A DNA stretch of 64,000 bases, from contig JAHBTA010000001.1 of NCBI GenBank assembly GCA_019638805.1, positions 372,001 through 436,000 on the forward strand, in the 5' to 3' direction. A program made the position numbers and the translations under genes. Numbering within the stretch: position 1 is the stretch's first letter; each line of letters opens with the position of its first letter. The stretch comes from Microbacteriaceae bacterium. Lineage in GTDB: Bacteria; Actinomycetota; Actinomycetes; Actinomycetales; Microbacteriaceae. The notes under the pieces are model-generated. The model made no database searches, was not told where the DNA came from, and saw nothing but the letters and a program-made list of their open reading frames with translations. Below, one piece after another: positions 33,795 through 41,561 of this stretch.

Positions 33795-35857
33795 CAGCGA
33801 CTCCTTTCGATTTTGGTGCGGATGCGATCACGCACGGCGTCGCCCAGATTGTCGAGTTCGGCCAGCGCCTGTTCGGTCTGCTGCGCCGTGAGGGTCCCGC
33901 GAGCACCGGAGCCGATGCCGAGGTGCTCGTTGATCTCACGATTGAGCAGCCTGATCACGGCCTGCACATTGGAGCCGCCCCCCTGGCCGAGCCCGACCCT
34001 CGCGATGTCTCGGCCGGCGCGGGAAAGTCCGAGGTCCTGGAGCACACGAGCGACTACGGAGTTGCTGCGCTCCGCCAGTCGACCTCGCGCCGCTCTGCGG
34101 CGGCGTTGCGGTGTGATCGGAAGAGGCTGTGGTGTGTCGGCGGCTCTGTCCGAGCGCTGGGCGCGAAGGCGTTCACGCAGCTGCTCGCGGGTGACGATGT
34201 CGCCGAGGGTAAAACCTCCGGCCAGTGCCTGGGCGAGCATCTGATCGAGCACGCGGTCGTCTTCTGGGTCGAGGTACTCGTTGTCGACGAAGTGACTGAT
34301 GATCTCGTCGTTGACCAGCATCCCGCCGTCGAAACGCCGCGGCGTCCCCTCGCCCTCACCCTCTGGCTCGGCGTCCTCTTCGCCCCGCAGCCAGGACTGC
34401 ACCAACTGCTGCTCGTCGAGGTCGAGCTCCCGGAACTCGCTCCATCTCGCTTCGTTGTTGAGGCCGACGTGGGAGACGACGTACGCGGTGTTGTCAGGGT
34501 GGCTCGGCTCGTTCTGGACCACGACGCGCATGACCCGTCCGATGAATTGGATGTAGGGGGCAAGGCTGCGGAACGGCCGGAACACCGCGGCGACGCTGAG
34601 CCGCGGGTGGTCGAAGCCTTCGCCGAGCATCTGGACCTGCACGATGCAATCGAGCTGTCCGATGCGCAGCCGTTCGAGCACAGCCTCCTGCTCGTCGGGA
34701 TCCATGTCACTGTGGATCTCTGCCGCGCGGTACCCCAACTCTTGATAGATCGCGCGCACTTGGCGAGCGTGATCCACTGAGCACGCGGAGGCGATGACCT
34801 GGTGTGCGAGGCCGGTCTGGGCGCGCAGCGCCTCGCAGCGATTGATGCTGGCCTCGGCAATGTGGCGGTTGCACTCGGGCGACAAGGCCACGCCGCGACG
34901 GAACCACTGCTCTTCTCGTAGCTGCAGGACCTCGTCGAGCGTGTGCCGCCTGGTGTCGTCGCGGTACGTGAAGTAGACCTCCTGCGGAGCGACGGACCGG
35001 GAGTGGACTTGCTTGATGAATCCGTTCACCATCGCTCGTGCGAACGAGTACCGGTAGATCACTTCACCCTGGAGAGGCTGTTGATCGGATCGAAAAGGTG
35101 TGGCCGTCATGCTGACGACCTTCGCGTTGGGGAAGCGGCGGAAGACCTTCTGCCAGCTGGGTGCGGCGGCGTGGTGGCCTTCGTCGACAAGGATCATGTC
35201 GAAGAAGTCGGGCGGGAACTGCGGGAGCCATCGGTCCGCCTGGCTAGCGAGTTGCTGGATGTTCGTAACGACGAAGTGGCTTTCGATGCAGTCGTTCAGA
35301 TTCGCGGTAGGACCATCCAGGACCGCAGTCCAGGGGCCTGCGGTGAAGTCGGACAGAACTCGAGTCCGAGCCCAGAAGCACTCCCTGCTCGCGATGTCGA
35401 GCGCGTCGGTGACACCCTTCCTGATCGTCAGGTTTGGTGTGATCACGAGCACGCGACCTTCGGCGATGCCGAACGGCAACGTCGCCATCACGCCGGTCTT
35501 CCCACAGCCGACCGGGATCACGATCACGGCCGGCTCATCGGAAGTCTGGAAGTGCTCACGGACGCTGCGGTGAGCATCCCGTTGGGGTTCGCGCAACCGG
35601 TCGTTGGCTTCGATGTTCGCGTTTGCGGTGAGGAAGATCTCGCCGCCGTCCTCTACGGCGTCGGCCGCGCGACGGTACTCGAGGCGGAAGGGCTCGAGGT
35701 CGGATCGGCGGTAGTACCGATAGCCGTTCTCTGGTCTCCGCACCGCCACCAGGCGACCGTCGCGATCCCAACGACGGAGGGTCTGCGTGGAAACACCGAG
35801 ATAGTCCGCTGCCTCACTAACCAGAAGAAAGTCAGGATTCGGTGCTTCGTCAACCAT
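33794..35857 (-). CDS. MerR-type HTH fused to SF2 DEAD/DEAH helicase
   Basis: The 687-residue protein starts with an excisionase/MerR-like helix-turn-helix (LLVSEAADYLGVSTQTLRRWD, then GYRYYRRSDL, residues 10-60). A superfamily 2 helicase core follows: Walker A VGCGKT near residue 118, motif II DEGHH near 222, motif III MTATPFR and motif VI QFIGRVMRV. A C-terminal region of about 220 residues is unassigned. Type III/I restriction-like helicases share the DEGHH-type motif II, but no methylase or nuclease domain is present here. ATG 35857 is preferred to an upstream TTG. Three 10-bp repeats lie directly upstream. It leads a unit with a Cys-rich mini-protein, an OB-like protein and a PIN nuclease, probably a defence or element-control system. 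Confidence 0.75.
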   Translation of the reverse strand: MVDEAPNPDFLLVSEAADYLGVSTQTLRRWDRDGRLVAVRRPENGYRYYRRSDLEPFRLEYRRAADAVEDGGEIFLTANANIEANDRLREPQRDAHRSVREHFQTSDEPAVIVIPVGCGKTGVMATLPFGIAEGRVLVITPNLTIRKGVTDALDIASRECFWARTRVLSDFTAGPWTAVLDGPTANLNDCIESHFVVTNIQQLASQADRWLPQFPPDFFDMILVDEGHHAAAPSWQKVFRRFPNAKVVSMTATPFRSDQQPLQGEVIYRYSFARAMVNGFIKQVHSRSVAPQEVYFTYRDDTRRHTLDEVLQLREEQWFRRGVALSPECNRHIAEASINRCEALRAQTGLAHQVIASACSVDHARQVRAIYQELGYRAAEIHSDMDPDEQEAVLERLRIGQLDCIVQVQMLGEGFDHPRLSVAAVFRPFRSLAPYIQFIGRVMRVVVQNEPSHPDNTAYVVSHVGLNNEARWSEFRELDLDEQQLVQSWLRGEEDAEPEGEGEGTPRRFDGGMLVNDEIISHFVDNEYLDPEDDRVLDQMLAQALAGGFTLGDIVTREQLRERLRAQRSDRAADTPQPLPITPQRRRRAARGRLAERSNSVVARVLQDLGLSRAGRDIARVGLGQGGGSNVQAVIRLLNREINEHLGIGSGARGTLTAQQTEQALAELDNLGDAVRDRIRTKIERSR

Positions 35858-35865
35858 GCCGATAC

Positions 35866-35895
35866 CATACAACCTATCTCAACCTTATACAACTC
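35866..35895 (-). promoter_or_regulatory. Three 10-bp direct repeats at the helicase gene start
   Basis: On the plus strand CATACAACCT, ATCTCAACCT and TATACAACTC stand head to tail at 35866-35895, one helical turn apart and just 9 bp before the helicase ATG (minus strand). The TATAAG within them could be a -10 box. The fused MerR-type HTH might bind here to control its own gene. Confidence 0.5.
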
Positions 35896-36128
35896 CCGCC
35901 GCGACGGTCGCCGGAGTCCCCACGCGCTGTTCCGTCTCCACCACTAAGGTTCCGCGCGGCCTCGGTTCCGCGCCTAAGCGGGCCGATGACTTGACAGCCC
36001 GATGCTGCCGTCACTGGCAGAGGACGAGGAGCAGATGACGGTGTAGTTCCGCGGCCCGGGCTGTCGGCGGCGCGGGGCGCAGCGCGCGGTGTGCGGCTTC
36101 TCCTCTGCCATGCCAGGAAGGTGTCCGC

Positions 36129-37298
36129 CTACATCGTGAAGATGGTGGTGCGCCAGTGGCGCGGGCCGTATCGGACACCGAACCGGTCCGCGGCCCGGGC
36201 GAGCACCGCGGCCGGCACGCCTAGCGATTTGACGATGACCAGGGTGACGAGCATGCGGGTCGCATCCCGAACGGCTCGTGACTCGGCCTCGTCGACGTAT
36301 CGCGTGCCGCGGGTGTTGTTGGGTGCACCCTCGTGGGCGATGTCGTTGCGCACCCAAACCAGGTGATCGAGCCATTCCGACGCGTCCACCTTGGTCGCTG
36401 ACATCAGAGCCGGTCCCAGGTCGTCGATGAGCGCCTGCATGCCACTGCGGAAGCTATCGCTGTACGGGACGCGCAGCAGCTCGCGGGCGGTGCGCTGGGC
36501 GATCGCGGACAGGGCGATGATCGAACTTTCCACGTATCCCGGCTGGTAGAGGGTCCCGGCGAGCACCTGCGTCACCGGACGCAGATCGACGCGGGCGCGC
36601 CACCATCGGTCGATCGCCGCGGCGCTGTAGGTCCCCGAGAGGCGGAACGTCAGGTCGTAGGGCTCCCGAGATCGCCGGTTGAACGGCGCGAAGCGATCGT
36701 GGCCGTGGACCCTCACGGTGCGACCCGCGGCGTCTATCGCGGCGAGCGAGAGCCGCCCGATCGGCTGGTCCTCGATGATCGTCAGGAGGTCCTGGAAGGC
36801 GGCCAGGTGGGCGTCGTACTCCGTCAGAGCAGCGGGTGCAGCCGACCTAAGAACGGCCGCGGCCCCGGCGCTGGGAAAGCGCAGCTCCATCGCACGGGCC
36901 TGCTCGACCGCCGGAAGCTGGATCGGGTCATCAGGGGATCGGGCGGCGCCATCCTCGAAGCGGTACGCGGTGCTGGCCGCGCCATGCTCGTAGACAGCTC
37001 GGACCTCGACGTATTCCGGCGTTAACTCGTCCGACCCGACGCTCAGCTCGGACAGGAGCAGCCCTCGTTGGCCGCCGCCGATCCAGGTGTCCCCGCGCAG
37101 CGCCACCTGCTCGCCGTCGAGGGAGCCCTGAACCTCACGCTGGGTGGAGGTGCCTGTGCGAATCGAGAACGAGTGACCCGTGACGAGGACCACGCGCCCC
37201 TCGTGCTCCACGAGCTGACCATGACCCCACCCGGCATCGACGCCGACTACCGTGAAGTCGAGGTCCGCCGGCAGCGTCAGCCCGCTGGAGAACAGCAT
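36129..37298 (-). CDS. ApeA-like HEPN protein (candidate phage-defence effector)
   Basis: The 389-residue protein has an N-terminal beta-rich region (about residues 1-120) and a helical C-terminal half ending in a HEPN ribonuclease signature, RNDIAH in WLDHLVWVRNDIAHEG near residue 318 (RNxxxH). The region DLTFRLSGTYSAAAIDRWW through YVESSIIALSAIAQRTARELL follows the ApeA-like HEPN pattern. ApeA proteins act in abortive phage defence, presumably by RNA cleavage. The ATG at 37298 follows the stop of a 51-residue gene by 13 bases; the longer open frame upstream is a shadow of the two small genes. Confidence 0.7.
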   Translation of the reverse strand: MLFSSGLTLPADLDFTVVGVDAGWGHGQLVEHEGRVVLVTGHSFSIRTGTSTQREVQGSLDGEQVALRGDTWIGGGQRGLLLSELSVGSDELTPEYVEVRAVYEHGAASTAYRFEDGAARSPDDPIQLPAVEQARAMELRFPSAGAAAVLRSAAPAALTEYDAHLAAFQDLLTIIEDQPIGRLSLAAIDAAGRTVRVHGHDRFAPFNRRSREPYDLTFRLSGTYSAAAIDRWWRARVDLRPVTQVLAGTLYQPGYVESSIIALSAIAQRTARELLRVPYSDSFRSGMQALIDDLGPALMSATKVDASEWLDHLVWVRNDIAHEGAPNNTRGTRYVDEAESRAVRDATRMLVTLVIVKSLGVPAAVLARAADRFGVRYGPRHWRTTIFTM

Positions 37299-37311
37299 CG
37301 GGTCGCCTAAC

Positions 37312-37467
37312 TCAGTCCTCGATGCGGCGCATGTTGGCGATGGTCGCGTGGCGCTGCAAGCTGGTCCTGACCTGTCTCGTCGTCGAGCTAAGCTCGCACC
37401 CCTCCACCCCGGGATTAGTGACCTCGACCCTGGCCCGGATCTTGTGGCCCACATCCCACCGGGTCAC
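37312..37467 (-). CDS. 51-residue protein between the 84-residue gene and ApeA-like gene
   Basis: A GTG overlapping the preceding stop as GTGA opens a 51-codon frame (TRWDVGHKIRARVEVTN ... NMRRIED). It has a short beta-like section and a basic helical end. The perfect start overlap and the 13-base gap to the ApeA-like gene support co-translation. The family is unknown; it may be a partner or regulator of the HEPN effector. Confidence 0.5.
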   Translation of the reverse strand: MTRWDVGHKIRARVEVTNPGVEGCELSSTTRQVRTSLQRHATIANMRRIED

Positions 37468-37718
37468 GCCGTGGTCCCCGATCCGGTATCTGACCCGGCC
37501 GTGTCCGGGAGCGATTCCAGCCACTCCTCCGCCGCTGGGGAAGGATAGAAGCCAGTCGGGCCCGCGCTCTGCCCGACCCACCACGCGTCGGAGGTGACGA
37601 TGCCGCCGGCGACAGCGATCTCCTCGATCACCGCCGCAGGCAGCGGGGCACCGGGGTGCTCGATCAGCCAGTCCTGAGTCCTGGGGCGCAGTTTCGGCCA
37701 CCAGTCGGCGATGTCCAT
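37464..37718 (-). CDS. 84-residue conserved-looking protein heading the ApeA-like unit
   Basis: The 84-residue protein starts MDIADWWPKLRPRTQDWLIEHPG, continues with a helical VIEEIAVAGG segment and an aromatic WWVGQSAGPTGFYPS, and ends in an acidic tail. Similar small proteins of unknown role exist next to restriction or toxin genes, but I cannot name the family. It is the first of three overlapping or adjacent leftward genes (84, 51 and 389 residues). Confidence 0.55.
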   Translation of the reverse strand: MDIADWWPKLRPRTQDWLIEHPGAPLPAAVIEEIAVAGGIVTSDAWWVGQSAGPTGFYPSPAAEEWLESLPDTAGSDTGSGTTA

Positions 37719-37928
37719 GCGGGCAGTGTGGCATACCCATCAAGCGGCACGCGCTGCGCAACCGACCGCCCGTGCTCGGGTCTCGCCGGGCAGTGCAGTC
37801 GTTTCCTTACGAACTCGCCGGTCAATCTTTCGACGACGAACTCTTCGCCCGGCAACGGACGCGGTCCTCGAGGGCCTCAGACCGAACAAGTACGTCGGAC
37901 CATGAACTAGATACAACAAGGGAACGTC

Positions 37929-37981
37929 TTGACCCTCTGAGTGCGTGGGGCTACTCTTGCGCTTTCGAACATACGTTCGAA
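37929..37981 (+). promoter_or_regulatory. SOS-regulated promoter with perfect LexA box
   Basis: -35 TTGACC (37929-37934) and -10 TACTCT (37952-37957) are spaced 17 bp. At the expected transcription start lies TTCGAACATACGTTCGAA (37964-37981), with perfect 7-bp arms matching the actinobacterial/Gram-positive LexA operator (CGAAC-N4-GTTCG). A repressor there would block transcription of the downstream small genes until DNA damage. Confidence 0.8.
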
Positions 37982-37996
37982 TGCGGATGGAGCGTC

Positions 37997-38260
37997 GTGA
38001 GTCTTGCGCATCCTGCTCGTGCAGGCACGATGGTCGCACTTTGGCTGGTCGACGGTGTACCAGTGCGGCTCGTGCATGAGGGGCGTCGCTTCCGGGTCAG
38101 CGACATGCCAACGCGGCTGGAGGATGAGAACCCTGACTTGGCGTACCGGCTCGGGTTCACCGGGTGGCGTTTCCAGGGCACCGGTGACGACGGGCGCGCT
38201 CTGATGTTCGTGGTCCGTCGGGCGGGGGACGAGTGGCGGTTGATTCAGACCTATGACTGA
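37997..38260 (+). CDS. Small protein under an SOS box
   Basis: The 87-residue protein (GTG start, GGAG 4 bases upstream; an internal ATG at 38030 is less favoured) reads VALWLVDGVPVRLVHEGRRF, TRLEDENPDLAYRLGFTGW and DEWRLIQTYD. It looks like a small beta-rich domain, reminiscent of the short proteins encoded near translesion polymerase genes in actinobacteria, but this is unverified. A LexA box ends 15 bp upstream, so it should be induced by DNA damage, which is also the signal that mobilises many elements. It overlaps the next gene by 8 bases. Confidence 0.6.
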   Translation: MSLAHPARAGTMVALWLVDGVPVRLVHEGRRFRVSDMPTRLEDENPDLAYRLGFTGWRFQGTGDDGRALMFVVRRAGDEWRLIQTYD

Positions 38261-38582
38261 GCCGGACCTCGAGCACGCCGGCGTCGAGATTCGGAGACTG
38301 CTTCCCTCAACGCGTCGCCGCAGCGAGCCGCCGCGGTGGGAGGTGTCGGTCGACCGGAGGGTGATCGGGTGGATCGACGGTCACACGATTCCTGGCGCTG
38401 CGGCGACCTTCTATTTCGCGACCGGTGTGCACCCGTCGAGCGGCAAGGAGTACCGGCTGGAGGGGTCGACTGACTTCCACGAGCGCGTCGATGTGCTCTG
38501 CCGGTTTCACGATGATCCCATGACGAGCCGCCAGCACCTCGGCATGGGTCTGATGCCGGAGTTCCAGCGGCGCGACGTCTGA
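38253..38582 (+). CDS. 109-residue protein, second gene of the SOS unit
   Basis: The 109-residue protein begins MTEPDLEHAGVEIRRLLPS and has a beta-rich middle (RWEVSVDRRVIGWIDGH, TFYFATGVHPSSGKEYRL) and a charged end. No family is recognised. The 8-base overlap with the preceding gene indicates a two-gene transcript controlled by the same LexA box. Confidence 0.6.
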   Translation: MTEPDLEHAGVEIRRLLPSTRRRSEPPRWEVSVDRRVIGWIDGHTIPGAAATFYFATGVHPSSGKEYRLEGSTDFHERVDVLCRFHDDPMTSRQHLGMGLMPEFQRRDV

Positions 38583-38629
38583 GCGCACACGTCGACCCGA
38601 CGAGCCGACAAGCCCGGTTAGGCGGTGAC

Positions 38630-39646
38630 CTACCGGATCTCGATCTGCGCCGGCGCTACGTCTTGCGTTAGGTCGGCGGCGACCTCGGGGCCGTTTCGGT
38701 CGTCGGCGGCGCGGCGCAGGGCGATGAGCTGCTCGGTGACCGCTTGCTGGATGAAGCGTGCCTGCGGAGAGTCGGAGGCGACGCTGAGCTTGGGGACCAC
38801 CTCGCGCAGGGCTTGCTCGTGCGCGGCATCGAGCAACTCAGCAACCTCGGGCGAGAGCCGGCCGGAGGCGATCGCGTAACCGGTGATCTGCTTGAGTTCC
38901 CCGAGCAGCTCCATCGTGGAGCGTGCACCCCACGAGTCTGGGTGACGGCCTTCCTCGAGCGCTGTGGTCGCGGTCTCGAATCCCTCGGCGGAGTCGTGGG
39001 GGGCGTCGAACAGGGTCTGGCCGTTGCGGCTGATGATGCTGATCCGGTCGACCGGGTTGGCGCTACCGACGGTTTCGATGAGGCGGGTGGTGCCGTCGTA
39101 GCCGCGGTCGTGCGCGGAGAGCCGGGTGAAGCGTGCCGGGTGGCCGAGCTTGCGGTCGCGCAGATAGCGGGAGGCGGCGGAGACGAGGCTGAGGACTCGG
39201 GGGGAGGCGATGGCGACGATGCGGACTCGGAAGCCGGCTTGCTGGAAACGCGCTGCGGTCGCGAGCGTGACGTCCGGGTCGCCGAAGGTTCCCTCGAGCA
39301 GCAGGCTGCGGCGGCTGGTGAGCGCCTCGTCGAGGGCCGCTCGCACCCATCCTCGGGTTGCCTCGACGAGGACGCCTCCGGCTTGTTCGGGTTGGTTGAC
39401 GGTGAGGTCGCGGTAGCGGGGATGGAAGATGCGTAGGTCGTCGCCGGTGAGGGCGGCCATGTCGTCGTACTCGGCCAAGAGTCGGCCGGTGGCTCGGGAC
39501 TTGCCCGCGCCGGGTTGTGCGCCGAGCATCAGCAGCGTGGGTTGTTCCTGCCCCTCGGGAACGCCGTCGAAGATGATGGGTTGCACGAACGCGCGGTATA
39601 GCTCGGTCAGCTCGTCTGGGTCTGGCGGTTGAACGTCAGCGACCAT
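38630..39646 (-). CDS. Zeta-type toxin kinase
   Basis: The 338-residue protein is a zeta toxin/PezT-type kinase. Walker A is LGAQPGAGKSRATG near residue 40, the substrate-binding GDDLRIFHPRY follows, and SLLLEGTFGDPD contains the second conserved Glu region. Such enzymes phosphorylate UDP-N-acetylglucosamine (or related substrates), blocking wall synthesis. The ATG overlaps the end of the small antitoxin gene by 11 bases. It would stabilise the element by post-segregational killing. Confidence 0.85.
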   Translation of the reverse strand: MVADVQPPDPDELTELYRAFVQPIIFDGVPEGQEQPTLLMLGAQPGAGKSRATGRLLAEYDDMAALTGDDLRIFHPRYRDLTVNQPEQAGGVLVEATRGWVRAALDEALTSRRSLLLEGTFGDPDVTLATAARFQQAGFRVRIVAIASPRVLSLVSAASRYLRDRKLGHPARFTRLSAHDRGYDGTTRLIETVGSANPVDRISIISRNGQTLFDAPHDSAEGFETATTALEEGRHPDSWGARSTMELLGELKQITGYAIASGRLSPEVAELLDAAHEQALREVVPKLSVASDSPQARFIQQAVTEQLIALRRAADDRNGPEVAADLTQDVAPAQIEIR

Positions 39647-39890
39647 CTGCGACTCGGGCGAGCTCGGCGTCGCGGCGCTGCAGTTGCTGACTGAACGCGT
39701 CGACGGCATCGCGGTCGTAGCCGTCGACAGCGAGCGTCGCGCGGCGGATCTCGAGCAGCTCGGCGCGAGCGCTACCGTCGCCGTCGCGCTCCCGGTCGAG
39801 GAGGTGGGATTGGACGTTGACGGACAGTTCGCGCATGGCGTCGAAGGCGACCACGTCATTGACGTGCCACATCGCCTGTTCTGCGGCCAT
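39636..39890 (-). CDS. Epsilon-type antitoxin of the zeta pair
   Basis: The 84-residue protein (ATG 39890 with AAGGAG 7 bases upstream; the longer frame from 39941 lacks such a site) is mostly helical: AFDAMRELSVNVQSHLLDRE and DAFSQQLQRRDAELARV. Size, position directly before a zeta toxin and overlap identify it as the antidote by context. Sequence resemblance to classical epsilon is weak. Confidence 0.7.
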   Translation of the reverse strand: MAAEQAMWHVNDVVAFDAMRELSVNVQSHLLDRERDGDGSARAELLEIRRATLAVDGYDRDAVDAFSQQLQRRDAELARVADGR

Positions 39891-40017
39891 GTCCCTGCTC
39901 CTTCCGCTTGGCGCCGATTCTACCGTTGCGCTCTCCGCCACGGATCGAGCGGTGGAAGCTCGTGCCCGCGAATGGTTGTGAGGGAGCGACCTTCGGCCCG
40001 ACTTCGCTCCTCGATTC

Positions 40018-40305
40018 CTAGGGGTCGACCGCGATGATGGTGCGCGGGTCGAGCCAGTAGTCGTCGCTGGTCACGACGACTCGCTGCCCGTCGAGCAGAG
40101 TGGCGCGATACCCCGGGGTGGAGCGGTCGGCTGGTTCGATGAAGGTGACTCCGAGGACGGTCACGCCTTCGGAGTGGCTGACCCAGTCGAGGGTGCCGAA
40201 CGGGGTGTCCTGCTCGAGGAGCGCCTCGGGGTCGGGGATCGTCCAGCTCACCTGCGACCCGGCGTGATCGTAGGTGAGCTGTCCGGCTGGGACTGTCACG
40301 GTCAT
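40018..40305 (-). CDS. 95-residue accessory protein, unknown
   Basis: The 95-residue protein is beta-rich (TVTVPAGQLTYDHAGSQVSW, TVLGVTFIEPA, GQRVVVTSDDYWLD). No family was recognised. It overlaps the 3' end of the next upstream gene by 4 bases (ATGA), and both lie in a series of small leftward accessory genes typical of actinobacterial elements. Confidence 0.6.
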   Translation of the reverse strand: MTVTVPAGQLTYDHAGSQVSWTIPDPEALLEQDTPFGTLDWVSHSEGVTVLGVTFIEPADRSTPGYRATLLDGQRVVVTSDDYWLDPRTIIAVDP

Positions 40306-40685
40306 GGCTGTTCCTGCGGTGCTTCGGTGAGGCTGTAGTGGTCGCGGGCGAGGAGCCCGGGAAGGGCTTCGAGGGAGTAGGTGTCCTTGTCGGTGGCGAC
40401 GCTCCAGCTGCCCAGGGTGATCTGCCCGTTGCGGGTGTAGGCGATGAAGACGTCGTCGTCGCTGCGTTCGGTGGTGGCCCACAAGGAGCGGCGGCGGCCC
40501 CGGTCGGCGAGCGTCCAGGCGTCGAGGATCGCGCAAACCTGGTCGACGCCGATGCACGGGTCGAGGTCGCCACGCCAGGTCTTCTGGTAGGTCGCGGTGA
40601 CGGTGACGGACTCGCCGCCTGCTGGGGCGAAGATGAAGTCGCGCTGCTCGTCGGCTGCCGGCGTGGCGTGGGTGTGCTTGGTCAT
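40302..40685 (-). CDS. 127-residue accessory protein, unknown
   Basis: The 127-residue protein has an N-terminal low-complexity part and a beta/alpha domain (VTVTATYQKTWRGDLDP, FIAYTRNGQITLGSWSV, LEALPGLLARDHYSLTEA). The family is unknown. It is translationally coupled to the 95-residue gene and lies 13 bases downstream of the frameshifted DUF6349-like gene. Confidence 0.6.
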   Translation of the reverse strand: MTKHTHATPAADEQRDFIFAPAGGESVTVTATYQKTWRGDLDPCIGVDQVCAILDAWTLADRGRRRSLWATTERSDDDVFIAYTRNGQITLGSWSVATDKDTYSLEALPGLLARDHYSLTEAPQEQP

Positions 40686-40698
40686 TGCTGTCTCCTTG

Positions 40699-41360
40699 TC
40701 ATTCGTGGCTGGGGTCGCCGGTTCGGTGGGTGGTGGCGGAGAGGTCGAAGCCTCCCCAGGGGCTGCGGCGGGGCACATGCCGGGTGCCGAGCCCGGAGCG
40801 TTCGGTGATGATCGGTGCGCCGGGTACCTGCCAGTCGGCGGGGTAGTGTTCCTCGATCCAGGCGGCGAGCTTCTTGCTGGGTCGGTTCTGGTCGTCACGT
40901 TTGGTGATCGCTGCCGGGATGGTGGGGAGGGTGCCCCAGCCGGGCCAGGCGTGGTCGTGCCATGCCTCGACGACGTGCTGTTCGGTGCCGTCGGCGTGCC
41001 AGCAGCACTGCTCGCAGATGGCCCGGTACATCAGGTCGCCGACGCACTGGCAGGGCTGGCCGTAGTGCTCGCAGCGCAGGTCGGCAGACAGCACGGTGAG
41101 GTCGTGTCCTGCGGTGTCGGTGTTGGCGCCGTCCATGGTGATGCGGGGTGCCACATGTGGGACCGGGGGATGCAGCCGAAGCTGCCGTGCTCGAACACCC
41201 ACCGCGCGAACGCTGCAGCGAGATCGTCCGGCGGGTAGTAGGCGCTGGTGAAGTGCAGCGGTGCGGGCCCGTCCCACGGTGGCGCGGCCTGCAGGTCGGC
41301 GTCGTGGATCAGGGTGTCGATATCGAAGGCGAGCTGTCCAGCCGCCGCGGTGCTTCCCAT
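40699..41360 (-). pseudogene. DUF6349-like accessory gene with a one-base frameshift
   Basis: Two frames together encode one protein. The first (from 41360) reads AFDIDTLIHDADLQAAPPW to FGCIPRSHMWHP; the second continues RITMDGANTDTAGHDL through DLRCEHYGQPCQCVGDLMY and CEQCCWHADG to the stop at 40699. The break falls at a run of four G (41145-41148, plus strand): a fifth base would restore HPRITMDG. The cysteine-rich end suggests zinc binding. The family name is from memory of similar element genes. Either a recent mutation or a sequencing/assembly error in a homopolymer explains it. Confidence 0.7.
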
Positions 41361-41561
41361 CGGGACGCGTCCTTTCTCTTCTTCTCAGATGCCGTCCGGC
41401 ACCCTTGCCGGTTCCGGGTCCGGCGGCGGCTGGTCAAGGCCGGAGAGCGAAAAGTTCTCGGAGGGAGGCACGACCGAAGGGAAGTTTTCGCGTGCCTTGA
41501 CGAGTCACCGACGGACCCGCACAATCGGGGCCTGCCGGACGGTGCCGGTGCTTGGGCGCGA

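Noticed and set aside
37772-37996. Upstream extension of the SOS-controlled small gene
   Set aside because: It would place the promoter and LexA box inside the coding region, and the upstream residues show no protein-like character.
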